The translations under genes and the position numbers were made by a program. From assembly GCA_030149405.1 (NCBI GenBank), contig JASBRM010000106.1, positions 1-5,710 of the forward strand: 5,710 nucleotides of DNA, given 5' to 3'. The stretch's first letter is position 1, and each line of letters starts with the position of its first letter. Below, in pieces: positions 1 through 5,710 of this stretch. Source of the stretch: Neptuniibacter sp. (GTDB lineage: Bacteria; Pseudomonadota; Gammaproteobacteria; Pseudomonadales; Balneatricaceae). The notes beneath the pieces were generated by a model. It was not told where the DNA came from and did not search any database. It saw only the letters and a program-made list of their open reading frames with translations.

Positions 1-882
1 ATTGATCACATGTTCTAACAGCATGGCATTACAGAGTCCGTGTGGGAGATCAAGATACCCTCCAAGACTATGAGACATTGCGTGTACAGCACCCAGAATT
101 GCATTCGAAAATGCCAGACCAGCTTTCATAGACCCCAACATCACTTGTTCTCTTAGCTGAAGATCAAGAGGATTCTGAACAAGCCCAACAATGTTTTGAT
201 TGATCAATCGCATCGCATCGAGTGCATGCATATCTGTTAGTGGGCCAGAACCTGTTGACACAAATGCCTCAATGGCATGCACCATTGCATCTATACCTGT
301 ACAGGCACTCAAAAACGGATCCATCGTCACAGTTGTTTCTGGATCAATCAGTGACACATCAGGTACTACTGATTTGCTAACAATAGAAATTTTAACTTTT
401 TCTATAGGGTCTGAAATGATGGCAAATTGTGATACGTCCGCAGACGTTCCAGCAGTAGTTGGAATAAATATAAGCGGTGGAATTGCTACATCTATTGTAT
501 CGATCCCTTCAAAATCGAGAATATGCCGACCATTTGAACAGACAATACCTATGCCTTTGGCACAATCCATCGGACTGCCCCCGCCCACGGCAACGATTAC
601 GTTGCAGTCGTTTTCCTGGTACACCTGAGCACCAGACATGACTTCCTCTGCCCGAGGGTTTGGGGACACACCCGTAAACACGGTGTGTTCTATTCCTGCT
701 TCACTCAGTGTCTCAGAGACATCCTGCAACCAACCGGCTTCTGCCACTCCTGGATCTGAAACAAGTAAAACCTTTTTGGCTCCAAAGCTTTTTGCATAAT
801 TAGCTACAGAGTGACGGGCACCTGCTCCAAAAATAATCTCGGGTGAAACGAACTTTCTCAGATTTGAAATGTCACTACTCAT
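1..882 (-). CDS. ercA: ErcA-like iron-containing alcohol dehydrogenase (3' end cut by window)
   Basis: The first 294 residues of a group III (iron-dependent) alcohol dehydrogenase are visible; family members are usually about 380-390 residues, so roughly the last quarter lies beyond the left edge. The N-terminal Rossmann-like NAD(P)-binding half carries GGGSPMDCAK at about 100-109 and PTTAGTSADVS at 141-151. The expected metal ligands are D198 and H202 (in GIDAMVHAIE), H267 and H281, with H271 in the position of the catalytic-site histidine; their spacing matches FucO-type enzymes. The sequence (LRKFVSPE start, VSPNPR, ADVSQFAI) resembles the Pseudomonas ErcA branch, which is linked to regulation of PQQ-dependent ethanol oxidation rather than proven bulk catabolism. 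No signal peptide is seen, so it should be cytoplasmic. The ATG is preceded by AGAGAG nine bases upstream on the minus strand. It shares strand with pqqE and the peptidase but is separated from them by the porin gene, so it must have its own promoter. The family call is firm; the ErcA subfamily call is from recognition only. Confidence 0.9.
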   Translation of the reverse strand, partial: MSSDISNLRKFVSPEIIFGAGARHSVANYAKSFGAKKVLLVSDPGVAEAGWLQDVSETLSEAGIEHTVFTGVSPNPRAEEVMSGAQVYQENDCNVIVAVGGGSPMDCAKGIGIVCSNGRHILDFEGIDTIDVAIPPLIFIPTTAGTSADVSQFAIISDPIEKVKISIVSKSVVPDVSLIDPETTVTMDPFLSACTGIDAMVHAIEAFVSTGSGPLTDMHALDAMRLINQNIVGLVQNPLDLQLREQVMLGSMKAGLAFSNAILGAVHAMSHSLGGYLDLPHGLCNAMLLEHVIN

Positions 883-972
883 TAAGTTCTGCTCTCTCGT
901 ATATGGAGCATTTTTATTTTTGTCATATGTATTTGCTGCTTTGATCTACAACGAAAAAACTGTAAAAATTCG

Positions 973-999
973 GCAACATTTTTGACTTATTATTGTTGC
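973..999. promoter_or_regulatory. Candidate operator dyad GCAACA-N15-TGTTGC
   Basis: The arms GCAACA (973-978) and TGTTGC (994-999) are perfect inverted repeats whose centres are 21 bases apart, two helical turns, the geometry expected for a dimeric regulator. Symmetry continues imperfectly inward (TT against AT). The spacer holds TTGACT (982-987), a good -35 hexamer on the plus strand, with a poor -10 match GATAAC at 1007-1012 (19-base spacing). A regulator bound here could affect ercA, the porin gene or both. No known regulator was matched, so this is inference from symmetry and position. Confidence 0.35.
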
Positions 1000-1039
1000 A
1001 GTACACGATAACGCATTCGCGTAAAAAAAACTAACTTCA

Positions 1040-1118
1040 GTACTACTACCAGTAGCACATCATAAGTACTCATCCCACTCAGCCTTGCCGGCACGCCCAC
1101 AATTAGCAAAAGTAGTAC
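1040..1118. repeat. 8-base inverted repeat GTACTACT / AGTAGTAC
   Basis: GTACTACT at 1040-1047 is the exact reverse complement of AGTAGTAC at 1111-1118. The palindrome AGTACT also occurs twice nearby (1039-1044 and 1065-1070), and CTACT-ACC-AGTAG (1043-1055) can form a small hairpin. All lie upstream of the porin start. They may be regulator sites or chance in a low-complexity stretch. Confidence 0.3.
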
Positions 1119-1154
1119 AACACTAAGGTTCAAACACAAACCGCCCATTGCCGG
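1085..1154 (+). repeat. Direct repeat TTGCCGG, 63 bases apart
   Basis: TTGCCGG occurs at 1085-1091 and 1148-1154, a 63-base separation or six helical turns. The first copy overlaps the perfect palindrome TGCCGGCA (1086-1093). TTGCCG also appears on the minus strand at 971-976, overlapping the left arm of the 973-999 dyad. This could be a repeated protein site upstream of the porin gene; the function is unknown and chance is possible. Confidence 0.3.
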
Positions 1155-1155
1155 A

Positions 1156-1184
1156 TTCTTAACTACTGCCTACTTTTTGATAAT
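1156..1184 (+). promoter_or_regulatory. Candidate sigma-70 promoter of the porin gene
   Basis: GATAAT at 1179-1184 matches five of six -10 consensus bases and lies 17 bases after TTCTTA (1156-1161), a weak -35 (three of six). Transcription would start near 1190, giving a leader of about 40 bases before the ATG at 1231. The weak -35 would fit a gene needing an activator, possibly through the repeats just upstream. It is the best candidate by eye, not proven. Confidence 0.4.
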
Positions 1185-1221
1185 CGCTCCATCGTTAAAC
1201 AATAAAACAATCCGTTATATC

Positions 1222-1226
1222 GGGGG
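1222..1226 (+). promoter_or_regulatory. G-rich ribosome-binding site setting the porin start
   Basis: A GGGGG run ends four bases before ATG 1231. It is not a canonical AGGAGG but can pair with the CCUCC of 16S rRNA. With the signal peptide that begins exactly at this ATG, it favours 1231 over the in-frame TTG at 1177. Confidence 0.5.
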
Positions 1227-1230
1227 CGAC

Positions 1231-2286
1231 ATGAAAAATAATAAAGCTAAGCTGCTTGCAGCAGCAGTAGCAATGGGCATGAGTGTACAGGCTAGCGCAG
1301 CTATCGAACTGTACAATCAGGACAACACTACATTTGCTGTTGATGGTCTTTTCAATGCTTTCTACGTAAACACTGATGATGACACTGCTGGCGACACTAA
1401 CCGTGTTCGCATGGGTTTCCTGCCTAACTACATCGGCTTTAACGTTTCAAAACAGATGGATGATCTGAAGCTTGGCGGTCGTTCCTCTTTCTGGATTACC
1501 ATCAACGATGGTACTAACAACGTAACTGATACAGCTGTCGACATTCGTCAGTTCTACGGTACAGTTGACGGTGACTTCGGTCAGGTTCTGTTCGGTAAGG
1601 ACTTCGGCCTGTACGCACGTACAAACATCTTCTCTGACGAACTGCTTCTGGGTACTGGTCTGCCACAGCCAAACTCTGGCGGCGTAACTTTCGGTAACAT
1701 CTCTATCGGTTACCCATACGCTACTCCAAACGCTCAGATCACTTACCGTTCACCTGTTTCTAACGGCTTCCAGCTGGCAGTAGGTGTACTGGATCCAGAT
1801 AGCGGTGAAACTGCTGGTGCAGCTGACACTGCTCGTTTCGAAGGTGAACTGACTTACGCAACTGAATTCGATGGTGGCAAATTCAATGCTTGGATCGGCG
1901 CTGCGGCTGGCGATTCCAACGTAGACGGCGGTAGCGTAGAAGGCGTTGCTTTCGGTGCTCGTGTAAACATGGGCGGCTTCCAGCTGACTGCTTCTGGTTT
2001 CGACCAGGAAGGTATCAGCTCAGTTCTTGCAGATCGTACAGTTGCAAGCAACGTAGAATCTGACGGTTACCTGGTTCAGGCGTCTTACTCTGCTAACGGC
2101 CACCGCATCGTTCTGTCTCACGGCGAAACTGACGTGAATGCAGCTGATGATAACGAGCTGGATGCAATTGCATACTTCTACAACGTAAACAGCAACCTGA
2201 TTCTGGTAGCTGAATACGACATGTACAACAGCACAACTGGTAACGACACTGACCAGTTCGCAATCGGTGCTGTTATCACTTACTAA
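1231..2286 (+). CDS. Gram-negative outer-membrane porin, highly expressed type
   Basis: This is a 351-residue precursor of a trimeric-porin-type beta-barrel protein for diffusion of small solutes across the outer membrane. Residues 1-23 form a typical Sec signal peptide: Lys-rich start, Ala/Val/Met core, and ASA before the cut at A24 (mature start AIELYNQ). The mature part of about 328 residues has alternating polar/hydrophobic strands ending in aromatics, Asp/Asn/Gly-rich loops, no cysteine, and a C-terminal strand ending in tyrosine (AIGAVITY), all usual for 16-strand porins. The GKDFGLYARTN...LLLGTG region probably holds the constriction loop. The in-frame upstream TTG (1177) is rejected because it would add 18 residues before the signal peptide. 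Codon use is strongly selected (Arg almost only CGT/CGC, Gly GGT/GGC, Leu mostly CTG), unlike the flanking genes, which implies high expression. It is convergent to pqqH and divergent from ercA. Substrate is unknown; a role in taking up alcohols or other PQQ-enzyme substrates is only inferred from neighbours. Confidence 0.92.
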   Translation: MKNNKAKLLAAAVAMGMSVQASAAIELYNQDNTTFAVDGLFNAFYVNTDDDTAGDTNRVRMGFLPNYIGFNVSKQMDDLKLGGRSSFWITINDGTNNVTDTAVDIRQFYGTVDGDFGQVLFGKDFGLYARTNIFSDELLLGTGLPQPNSGGVTFGNISIGYPYATPNAQITYRSPVSNGFQLAVGVLDPDSGETAGAADTARFEGELTYATEFDGGKFNAWIGAAAGDSNVDGGSVEGVAFGARVNMGGFQLTASGFDQEGISSVLADRTVASNVESDGYLVQASYSANGHRIVLSHGETDVNAADDNELDAIAYFYNVNSNLILVAEYDMYNSTTGNDTDQFAIGAVITY

Positions 2287-2298
2287 TCCTAAGATTAG
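2283..2298 (+). other. Small hairpin over the porin stop codon
   Basis: CTAATC (2283-2288) and GATTAG (2293-2298) pair around a CTAA loop, with the TAA stop at 2284-2286 inside the left arm. There is no T-run, so it is not a terminator. It may protect the mRNA 3' end or be chance. Confidence 0.3.
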
Positions 2299-2317
2299 GT
2301 AAGTTAAAAGCTACACG

Positions 2318-2364
2318 TTGGCCGTAACTCTGCCCCCCTTCACAGAGTTACGGCCAATTTTTTT
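2318..2364 (+). terminator. Strong Rho-independent terminator of the porin gene
   Basis: A perfect 15-bp stem (2318-2332 with 2343-2357, including GGCCGTAACTCTG) closes a 10-base C-rich loop and is followed by seven T (2358-2364). It begins 31 bases after the porin stop and points in the porin's direction. On the minus strand no T-run follows the stem, so it is a poor terminator for transcripts arriving from pqqH. Confidence 0.95.
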
Positions 2365-2635
2365 GCGCTAGATTCTTAAACTCTATTGCTTAAAACAACC
2401 CTTCCTCAGCAAAGCAATACCCCCTAAACACAAAGCCCCACTGCTAAAGTATTAGTCAATATCATTCTGTTGCAGAACGGAATTAAACCTTTGTTTTCTG
2501 GATAATTAAATCTAAGGAATGCATCTGATTCTTTACATCCACTCTGGCATTTTGAGTATCTATCTAAGAGCTCTAACCGTCGTACTTCGCCTGCTTCTGC
2601 AGGCTTTTTTTTGCTCTTAATAAATTTTGCGCCTC
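2365..2635. other. Intergenic region between porin and pqqH ends, no clear gene
   Basis: These about 270 AT-rich bases lie between the convergent 3' ends. They contain an 8-bp inverted repeat TATTGCTT/AAGCAATA (2384-2391 with 2412-2419, 20-base loop), a compact hairpin TTCTG-TTG-CAGAA (2465-2477), a -10-like GATAAT (2501-2506, no -35), and a second plus-strand terminator (2589-2612). Reading frames here lack a proper start and ribosome-binding site, so I call no protein. A small RNA ending at 2612 is possible. Confidence 0.5.
2589..2612 (+). terminator. Second plus-strand Rho-independent terminator, no evident gene
   Basis: GCCTGC (2589-2594) and GCAGGC (2599-2604) form a 6-bp GC-rich stem with a TTCT loop, followed by eight T (2605-2612). 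Read on the minus strand the T-run becomes an upstream A-run and no U-tract follows, so it should not stop pqqH transcripts. The 7-base arms TAAGAGC (2565-2571) and GCTCTTA (2613-2619) enclose it. It may be a backup for porin read-through, protecting pqqH from antisense transcription, or the end of an unannotated small RNA. Confidence 0.8.
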
Positions 2636-4483
2636 TCAAGCTTCACTCAAAATTTCCTGATAGAAACCTAACTCATCGCAGAGCACTTTGATTTGATTGT
2701 CGCGCTTTCTGAACCCATGAGCCTCATCAGGAAAGAAAACTGATTGAGTTTTAACACCCTTATTCTGCAATTGCTGAATCATCAAACGCGTCTGATCAGG
2801 CACAACAACCCGGTCCTGCTCCCCCTGGAAGAAGATGACTGGGCAATCTATCTGATCAGCTTTATTAACCGGAGCCAATTCTGAATACTTTTGCACCTCT
2901 CTCTCAGGATCGCCTATTAACCAATCAAGATATCTGGATTCAAATTTATGAGTTGCTGCTGTAAGTTTTAAAGGATCGGTGACCCCATACAAACTGGCAC
3001 CTCCAGCAAAACAGTCAAGATCAGACATAGCGTTCAAAGCACTATACCCACCCGAGCTGTTGCCTCGAATAAATATTGAATCAGGGTCCACCAAGCCATC
3101 AGAGATTAATTGATTGATACTGACTTCAATATCCTCAATCTCAACCTCACCCCAGCGCCCCTGAAGCTGCATTCTGTAGCTTCTTCCATAGCAGCTACTG
3201 CCTCGATAATTTAGATCCAGTACTGAGAAACCCCTTTGGGTCCAATATTGAATTTTTGGATTAAGAATTGGGTAAGTACAGGCAGTTGGCCCTCCATGCA
3301 GGAAAACCACCAATGGTGAAGGCTGATTGAATTCATACCTGGTATTTGTTGCCGGGTATAAATAGCCATAACTCGAATAGCTCTCACCAAACTGCATTGC
3401 AACGGGCTGGGCACATTCCTCAACAGGCATAGGAGCTTTACCTCCCGCGATAATGCGATGATTCCCTCCGTCTTTAGGGATAGCAATAATTTGAGGCAAC
3501 CTAGCAGGGCCCGCTGCCACACAATAAATATTCTCTTCGGAAGCAGCTATTGACCGAAATTGAGTGTAACCCTGAGGGGTAAGGTTCTTACCGTTGCAGA
3601 ACAACTGCGCACCCTCATGATGCTGCTCCACCCAAATCAAATACTCACCAGAGTAGACATAGCTTTTTAAACCAGACTGCCAGGGCGCAGGCATAACATC
3701 AGATTCGGCTTTCTGAATATTCTTAATCTCAGTCATTGGAGAGATCGAGAAAATATTCCACCACCCTGACCTATCGGAAATAAAGCCTAATTTTTTACCA
3801 TTAAAGCATGTCTGTGAGATGGATTCCGGGCCGCCCTCACCAGCGATTACCTTATGATCTTTTATAAGGCCCGCTTCATCTAATCTGGCAATATTAAGCT
3901 GAGTACTCGTCCACGGTTGCTCAGGATGCATCCAGCTAACAAATGCCAGGTCGTCCTCATCAGAAATATCAGGATAAGCATAAAAGTCGTTCCCTTGATG
4001 GAGAACAGTCACTAATCCTGATTCGATATCAACGGCCACCAAACGATTCACCACAATTTCATCTGCATGGAACTCCTCGATTGCTATTAACCTTCGACGT
4101 TGAGCATCCCACACAGGCTCAATAAATCGAGAATCGGGCGTTTCTGTTATCTTTAACGGCTGCTCTTTACTGTGCGCAGATTGCACATATAACTGCTGAT
4201 CCTTCGCATTTACGAAAACCAGACTATTTCCACATAAGCACCAGCTGCGGCCACCATATTCGTGCACCTTGCTTTGCACGCTGAATTCTTCAGAAGTCAG
4301 CTCTGTAATCTCACCATTTAAATAACAGCAAATTATATTGCGCCCTTGTTGATCAGGCCTTTGTTCAACCCAGCACAGAACCCCGTCTCCAGAACATTCC
4401 AATTGAGAGTAATCAGTGGAGGCGCTTATCGCCTGCTCTTCTGAGAGACTTGATTTCCAAAAGCCAGGTTTAATGTCAGTCAT
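2636..4483 (-). CDS. pqqH: S9 prolyl-oligopeptidase-family peptidase, PqqH-like
   Basis: This 615-residue serine peptidase has the two-part S9 layout: an N-terminal beta-propeller (about residues 20-370, with repeated strand patterns such as LGFISDRSGWWNIFSI) and a C-terminal alpha/beta hydrolase (about 385-615). Visible catalytic features are the oxyanion-region HGGP at 396-399, nucleophile S476 in GNSSGG, acid D557 in GEQDRVVVP, and H589 in DEAHGF, so it should be active. There is no signal peptide and it has about 15 cysteines, which fits the cytoplasm. S9C relatives include acylaminoacyl- and dipeptidyl-peptidases that cut short peptides. Its position 74 bases after pqqE matches PqqH of Pseudomonas aeruginosa. 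A job in trimming PqqA or its fragments is plausible but unproven. The ATG start is supported by the family-like N-terminus (KPGFWKSSLS), but no good Shine-Dalgarno sequence precedes it; a T-rich stretch from a hairpin lies immediately upstream. Stop is TGA. Confidence 0.9.
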   Translation of the reverse strand: MTDIKPGFWKSSLSEEQAISASTDYSQLECSGDGVLCWVEQRPDQQGRNIICCYLNGEITELTSEEFSVQSKVHEYGGRSWCLCGNSLVFVNAKDQQLYVQSAHSKEQPLKITETPDSRFIEPVWDAQRRRLIAIEEFHADEIVVNRLVAVDIESGLVTVLHQGNDFYAYPDISDEDDLAFVSWMHPEQPWTSTQLNIARLDEAGLIKDHKVIAGEGGPESISQTCFNGKKLGFISDRSGWWNIFSISPMTEIKNIQKAESDVMPAPWQSGLKSYVYSGEYLIWVEQHHEGAQLFCNGKNLTPQGYTQFRSIAASEENIYCVAAGPARLPQIIAIPKDGGNHRIIAGGKAPMPVEECAQPVAMQFGESYSSYGYLYPATNTRYEFNQPSPLVVFLHGGPTACTYPILNPKIQYWTQRGFSVLDLNYRGSSCYGRSYRMQLQGRWGEVEIEDIEVSINQLISDGLVDPDSIFIRGNSSGGYSALNAMSDLDCFAGGASLYGVTDPLKLTAATHKFESRYLDWLIGDPEREVQKYSELAPVNKADQIDCPVIFFQGEQDRVVVPDQTRLMIQQLQNKGVKTQSVFFPDEAHGFRKRDNQIKVLCDELGFYQEILSEA

Positions 4484-4494
4484 ATTGAACCAAT

Positions 4495-4518
4495 AAAAAA
4501 GGGATCGTATTGATCCCT
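4495..4518 (-). terminator. Hairpin plus T6 between pqqE and pqqH, probable terminator or attenuator
   Basis: On the minus strand AGGGATC and GATCCCT (4518-4512 and 4506-4500) form a perfect 7-bp stem with a 5-base loop, followed by a run of T over 4500-4495. This has intrinsic-terminator form and lies only 11 bases before the pqqH ATG. It probably lowers pqqH expression relative to the upstream pqq genes by partial termination. The plus-strand side is also followed by a T-rich stretch (4519-4530), so it may act weakly both ways. Confidence 0.65.
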
Positions 4519-4548
4519 ATTATTCTTTTTAAAGCTGTAACTATACAA
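4519..4548 (-). promoter_or_regulatory. Weak candidate promoter for pqqH
   Basis: On the minus strand AATAAT (4524-4519, five of six -10 bases) follows TTGTAT (4548-4543, three of six -35 bases) by 18 bases. If used, transcripts would start at or just within the adjacent hairpin, which would then be a 5' leader structure rather than a terminator. Low confidence. Confidence 0.25.
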
Positions 4549-4557
4549 GCTTAAACA

Positions 4558-5710
4558 TCAGCCTCCGCGAGCGAAAACTTTTGAATTACGTTCATTACGA
4601 TACTGGAACTGATCAGGATTGTTCACCACAGATTCTGCCCGCTCTCTGGCCGCCAAAATCTTGTTATGATCCGGTGACTTGCTGCACACAGGATCGGCAT
4701 TGTGCATATCCCCTGTCAGCATGTAAGCCTGACAGTGACAGCCGCCCAGATCATCATCCTGCTCGTCACAACTGCGACACGGCTCTTTCATCCAGCCCTT
4801 ACCACGGAAGTAGTTAAAGCCCGGACTGTCATCCCAGATCTCTTTGAGACTCATCTCCTTCACGCTCGGAAACTCTATTGGAAGCATGCGCGCACTGTGA
4901 CACGGAAGCGCCTTTCCATCCGGTGTCACCGTCAGGAACACCTCACCCCAGCCGTTCATGCAACGCTTAGGGCGCTCCTCATAGTAGTCCGGCGTGACAA
5001 AGATCAGTTTGATTGGATTGCCTTCTTTAGCCAGTTTATCCCGGTAGGCATTGGTAATCCGTTCGGCTCTTTGCAGTTGCTCCCTTGTAGGCAGCAGCTG
5101 TTCTACGTTTTCGTAAGCCCAGCCGTAATATTGGCAGGTGGCCAGTTCAACGTAGTCCGCTTCCAGTTCAACGCAGAGTTCAATGATACGGTCGATGCGA
5201 TCGATGTTGTGACGATGGGTAACGAAGTTCAGCACCATCGGATAGCCCTGAGCTTTAACCTCTCTCGCCATCTTCAGTTTCTGATCAAAGGCTTTTTTCG
5301 AACCCGCCAACATGTTGTTGACCGATTCATCACTGGCCTGAAAGCTTACCTGAATATGCTCAAGCCCCGCTTTATGAAACTCAGCCATCTTGCGTTCGTT
5401 GAGCCCTACCCCTGAAGTAATCAGGTTGGTGTAATAACCCATCTCATTAGCGCCGCCGATCAGCTCGATCAGATCCTGACGCACCAGAGGCTCACCACCG
5501 GAGAAGCCCAGCTGTACAGCTCCCAGTTCACGCCCTTGCTCGAATACGTCCAACCACTGCTGTGTGGTTAGCTCGCCGCCAAAGTCCGCGAAGTCGAGGG
5601 GATTGGAACAGTAAGGGCACTGTAAAGGACATTTATAAGTGAGCTCGGCCAGCAACCAAAGGGGCTGACCGTGGCTTTTGTCGTCTTTCTGTTCTGTGTT
5701 CTGTTCAGCA
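4558..5710 (-). CDS. pqqE: PqqE, radical SAM PqqA peptide cyclase (5' end cut by window)
   Basis: PqqE catalyses the first step of PQQ synthesis, forming the carbon-carbon cross-link between the conserved Glu and Tyr of the PqqA peptide, with PqqD as peptide chaperone. The reading frame is open to the right edge, with 383 residues visible, close to full family length. The real start must lie just outside, because the conserved [10 protein letters not shown] segment precedes the radical-SAM motif and an internal TTG at 5655 falls inside it. The [4Fe-4S] ligands C27, C31 and C34 (visible numbering) are in CPLQCPYC (bases 5608-5631), and the SAM-contacting GGEP is near 71-74. The C-terminal SPASM region has C250, C270, C311, C314, C324, C326 and C342, with an Asp cluster at 318-320 where characterised PqqE uses an aspartate ligand on one auxiliary cluster. 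All expected ligands are present. It is cytoplasmic and presumably the last core gene of a pqq operon entering from the right. It is followed by the peptidase after 74 bases. Confidence 0.97.
   Translation of the reverse strand, partial: AEQNTEQKDDKSHGQPLWLLAELTYKCPLQCPYCSNPLDFADFGGELTTQQWLDVFEQGRELGAVQLGFSGGEPLVRQDLIELIGGANEMGYYTNLITSGVGLNERKMAEFHKAGLEHIQVSFQASDESVNNMLAGSKKAFDQKLKMAREVKAQGYPMVLNFVTHRHNIDRIDRIIELCVELEADYVELATCQYYGWAYENVEQLLPTREQLQRAERITNAYRDKLAKEGNPIKLIFVTPDYYEERPKRCMNGWGEVFLTVTPDGKALPCHSARMLPIEFPSVKEMSLKEIWDDSPGFNYFRGKGWMKEPCRSCDEQDDDLGGCHCQAYMLTGDMHNADPVCSKSPDHNKILAARERAESVVNNPDQFQYRNERNSKVFARGG

Larger units (their letters stand above)
883..1230. promoter_or_regulatory. 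Divergent control region between ercA and the porin gene
   Basis: About 350 bases without a credible gene separate the divergently transcribed ercA (minus) and porin (plus) starts. The ercA-proximal half (about 900-1030) is very AT-rich with several A and T tracts, as expected for promoter DNA. The porin-proximal half contains short repeats and palindromes, listed separately. No convincing sigma-70 promoter for ercA could be fixed by eye: minus-strand TTGTAG near 950 lacks a good -10 at the right spacing. No GG-N10-GC sigma-54 element was found where checked. Confidence 0.6.

Noticed and set aside
200..628. Plus-strand frame opposite ercA
   Set aside because: It is antisense to the conserved NAD- and metal-binding regions of the dehydrogenase; its composition is that of a shadow frame.
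1090..1107. GGCAC...TTAGC resembling a sigma-54 promoter
   Set aside because: The GG and GC elements are not separated by the required ten bases and the -12 box is poor.
1177..1230. In-frame TTG start extending the porin by 18 residues
   Set aside because: The added residues precede a textbook signal peptide starting at ATG 1231, which has its own G-rich ribosome-binding site, and the TTG overlaps the likely -10 hexamer.
2384..2419. 8-bp inverted repeat TATTGCTT/AAGCAATA as a terminator or mobile-element end
   Set aside because: The stem is AT-rich with a 20-base loop, no T-run follows on either strand, and no target-site duplication or transposase is present.
2424..2639. Minus-strand 71-codon frame overlapping the pqqH stop
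   Set aside because: It starts with TTG, translates the orphan terminator hairpin and its A-run, and resembles no family I recognise; treated as non-coding.
4702..5415. Long plus-strand frame (and a shorter one at 4581-4817) opposite pqqE
   Set aside because: Antisense to conserved PqqE sequence with no ribosome-binding site or recognisable domain; a chance frame caused by codon bias of pqqE.
4558..5655. pqqE starting at an internal TTG (5655)
   Set aside because: The conserved [10 protein letters not shown] stretch continues upstream in the same open frame to the window edge, so this is a 5'-partial gene.

Overview
The window looks like chromosome from a Gram-negative gammaproteobacterium of moderate GC content. 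This rests on an outer-membrane porin with a classic signal peptide and on the gene set pqqE / S9 peptidase / ErcA-type iron alcohol dehydrogenase, an arrangement known from Pseudomonas (pqqE-pqqH-ercA). The acidic, Asp/Asn-rich porin and the general sequence character suggest a marine, Oceanospirillales- or Marinobacter-like lineage, but that placement is only an impression.

Layout from right to left on the minus strand. (i) pqqE, the radical-SAM/SPASM enzyme of pyrroloquinoline quinone (PQQ) synthesis, has its 5' end cut by the window edge. (ii) After a 74-base gap containing a hairpin plus T-run comes a complete cytosolic S9 prolyl-oligopeptidase-family protein, corresponding to PqqH of Pseudomonas. 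(iii) After a convergently transcribed, plus-strand porin gene comes the 5' three quarters of an ErcA-like iron-containing alcohol dehydrogenase, which runs off the left edge. The porin has a strong Rho-independent terminator. Its codon use is strongly biased and typical of highly expressed genes, unlike its neighbours.

Together the genes point to periplasmic alcohol oxidation with PQQ-dependent dehydrogenases. PqqE builds the cofactor from the PqqA peptide, PqqH is a candidate accessory peptidase, ErcA belongs to the group linked to control of PQQ-dependent ethanol oxidation, and the porin may admit substrates. The last two functional links are inference from neighbourhood.

Two non-coding stretches deserve attention. 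The roughly 350-base divergent region between ercA and the porin holds a dyad symmetry, repeated motifs and candidate promoters. The roughly 270-base region between the porin and pqqH carries a second plus-strand terminator with no evident gene in front of it. I saw no tRNA, rRNA, CRISPR array, insertion sequence or clear phage remnant, and no convincing wholly new system.
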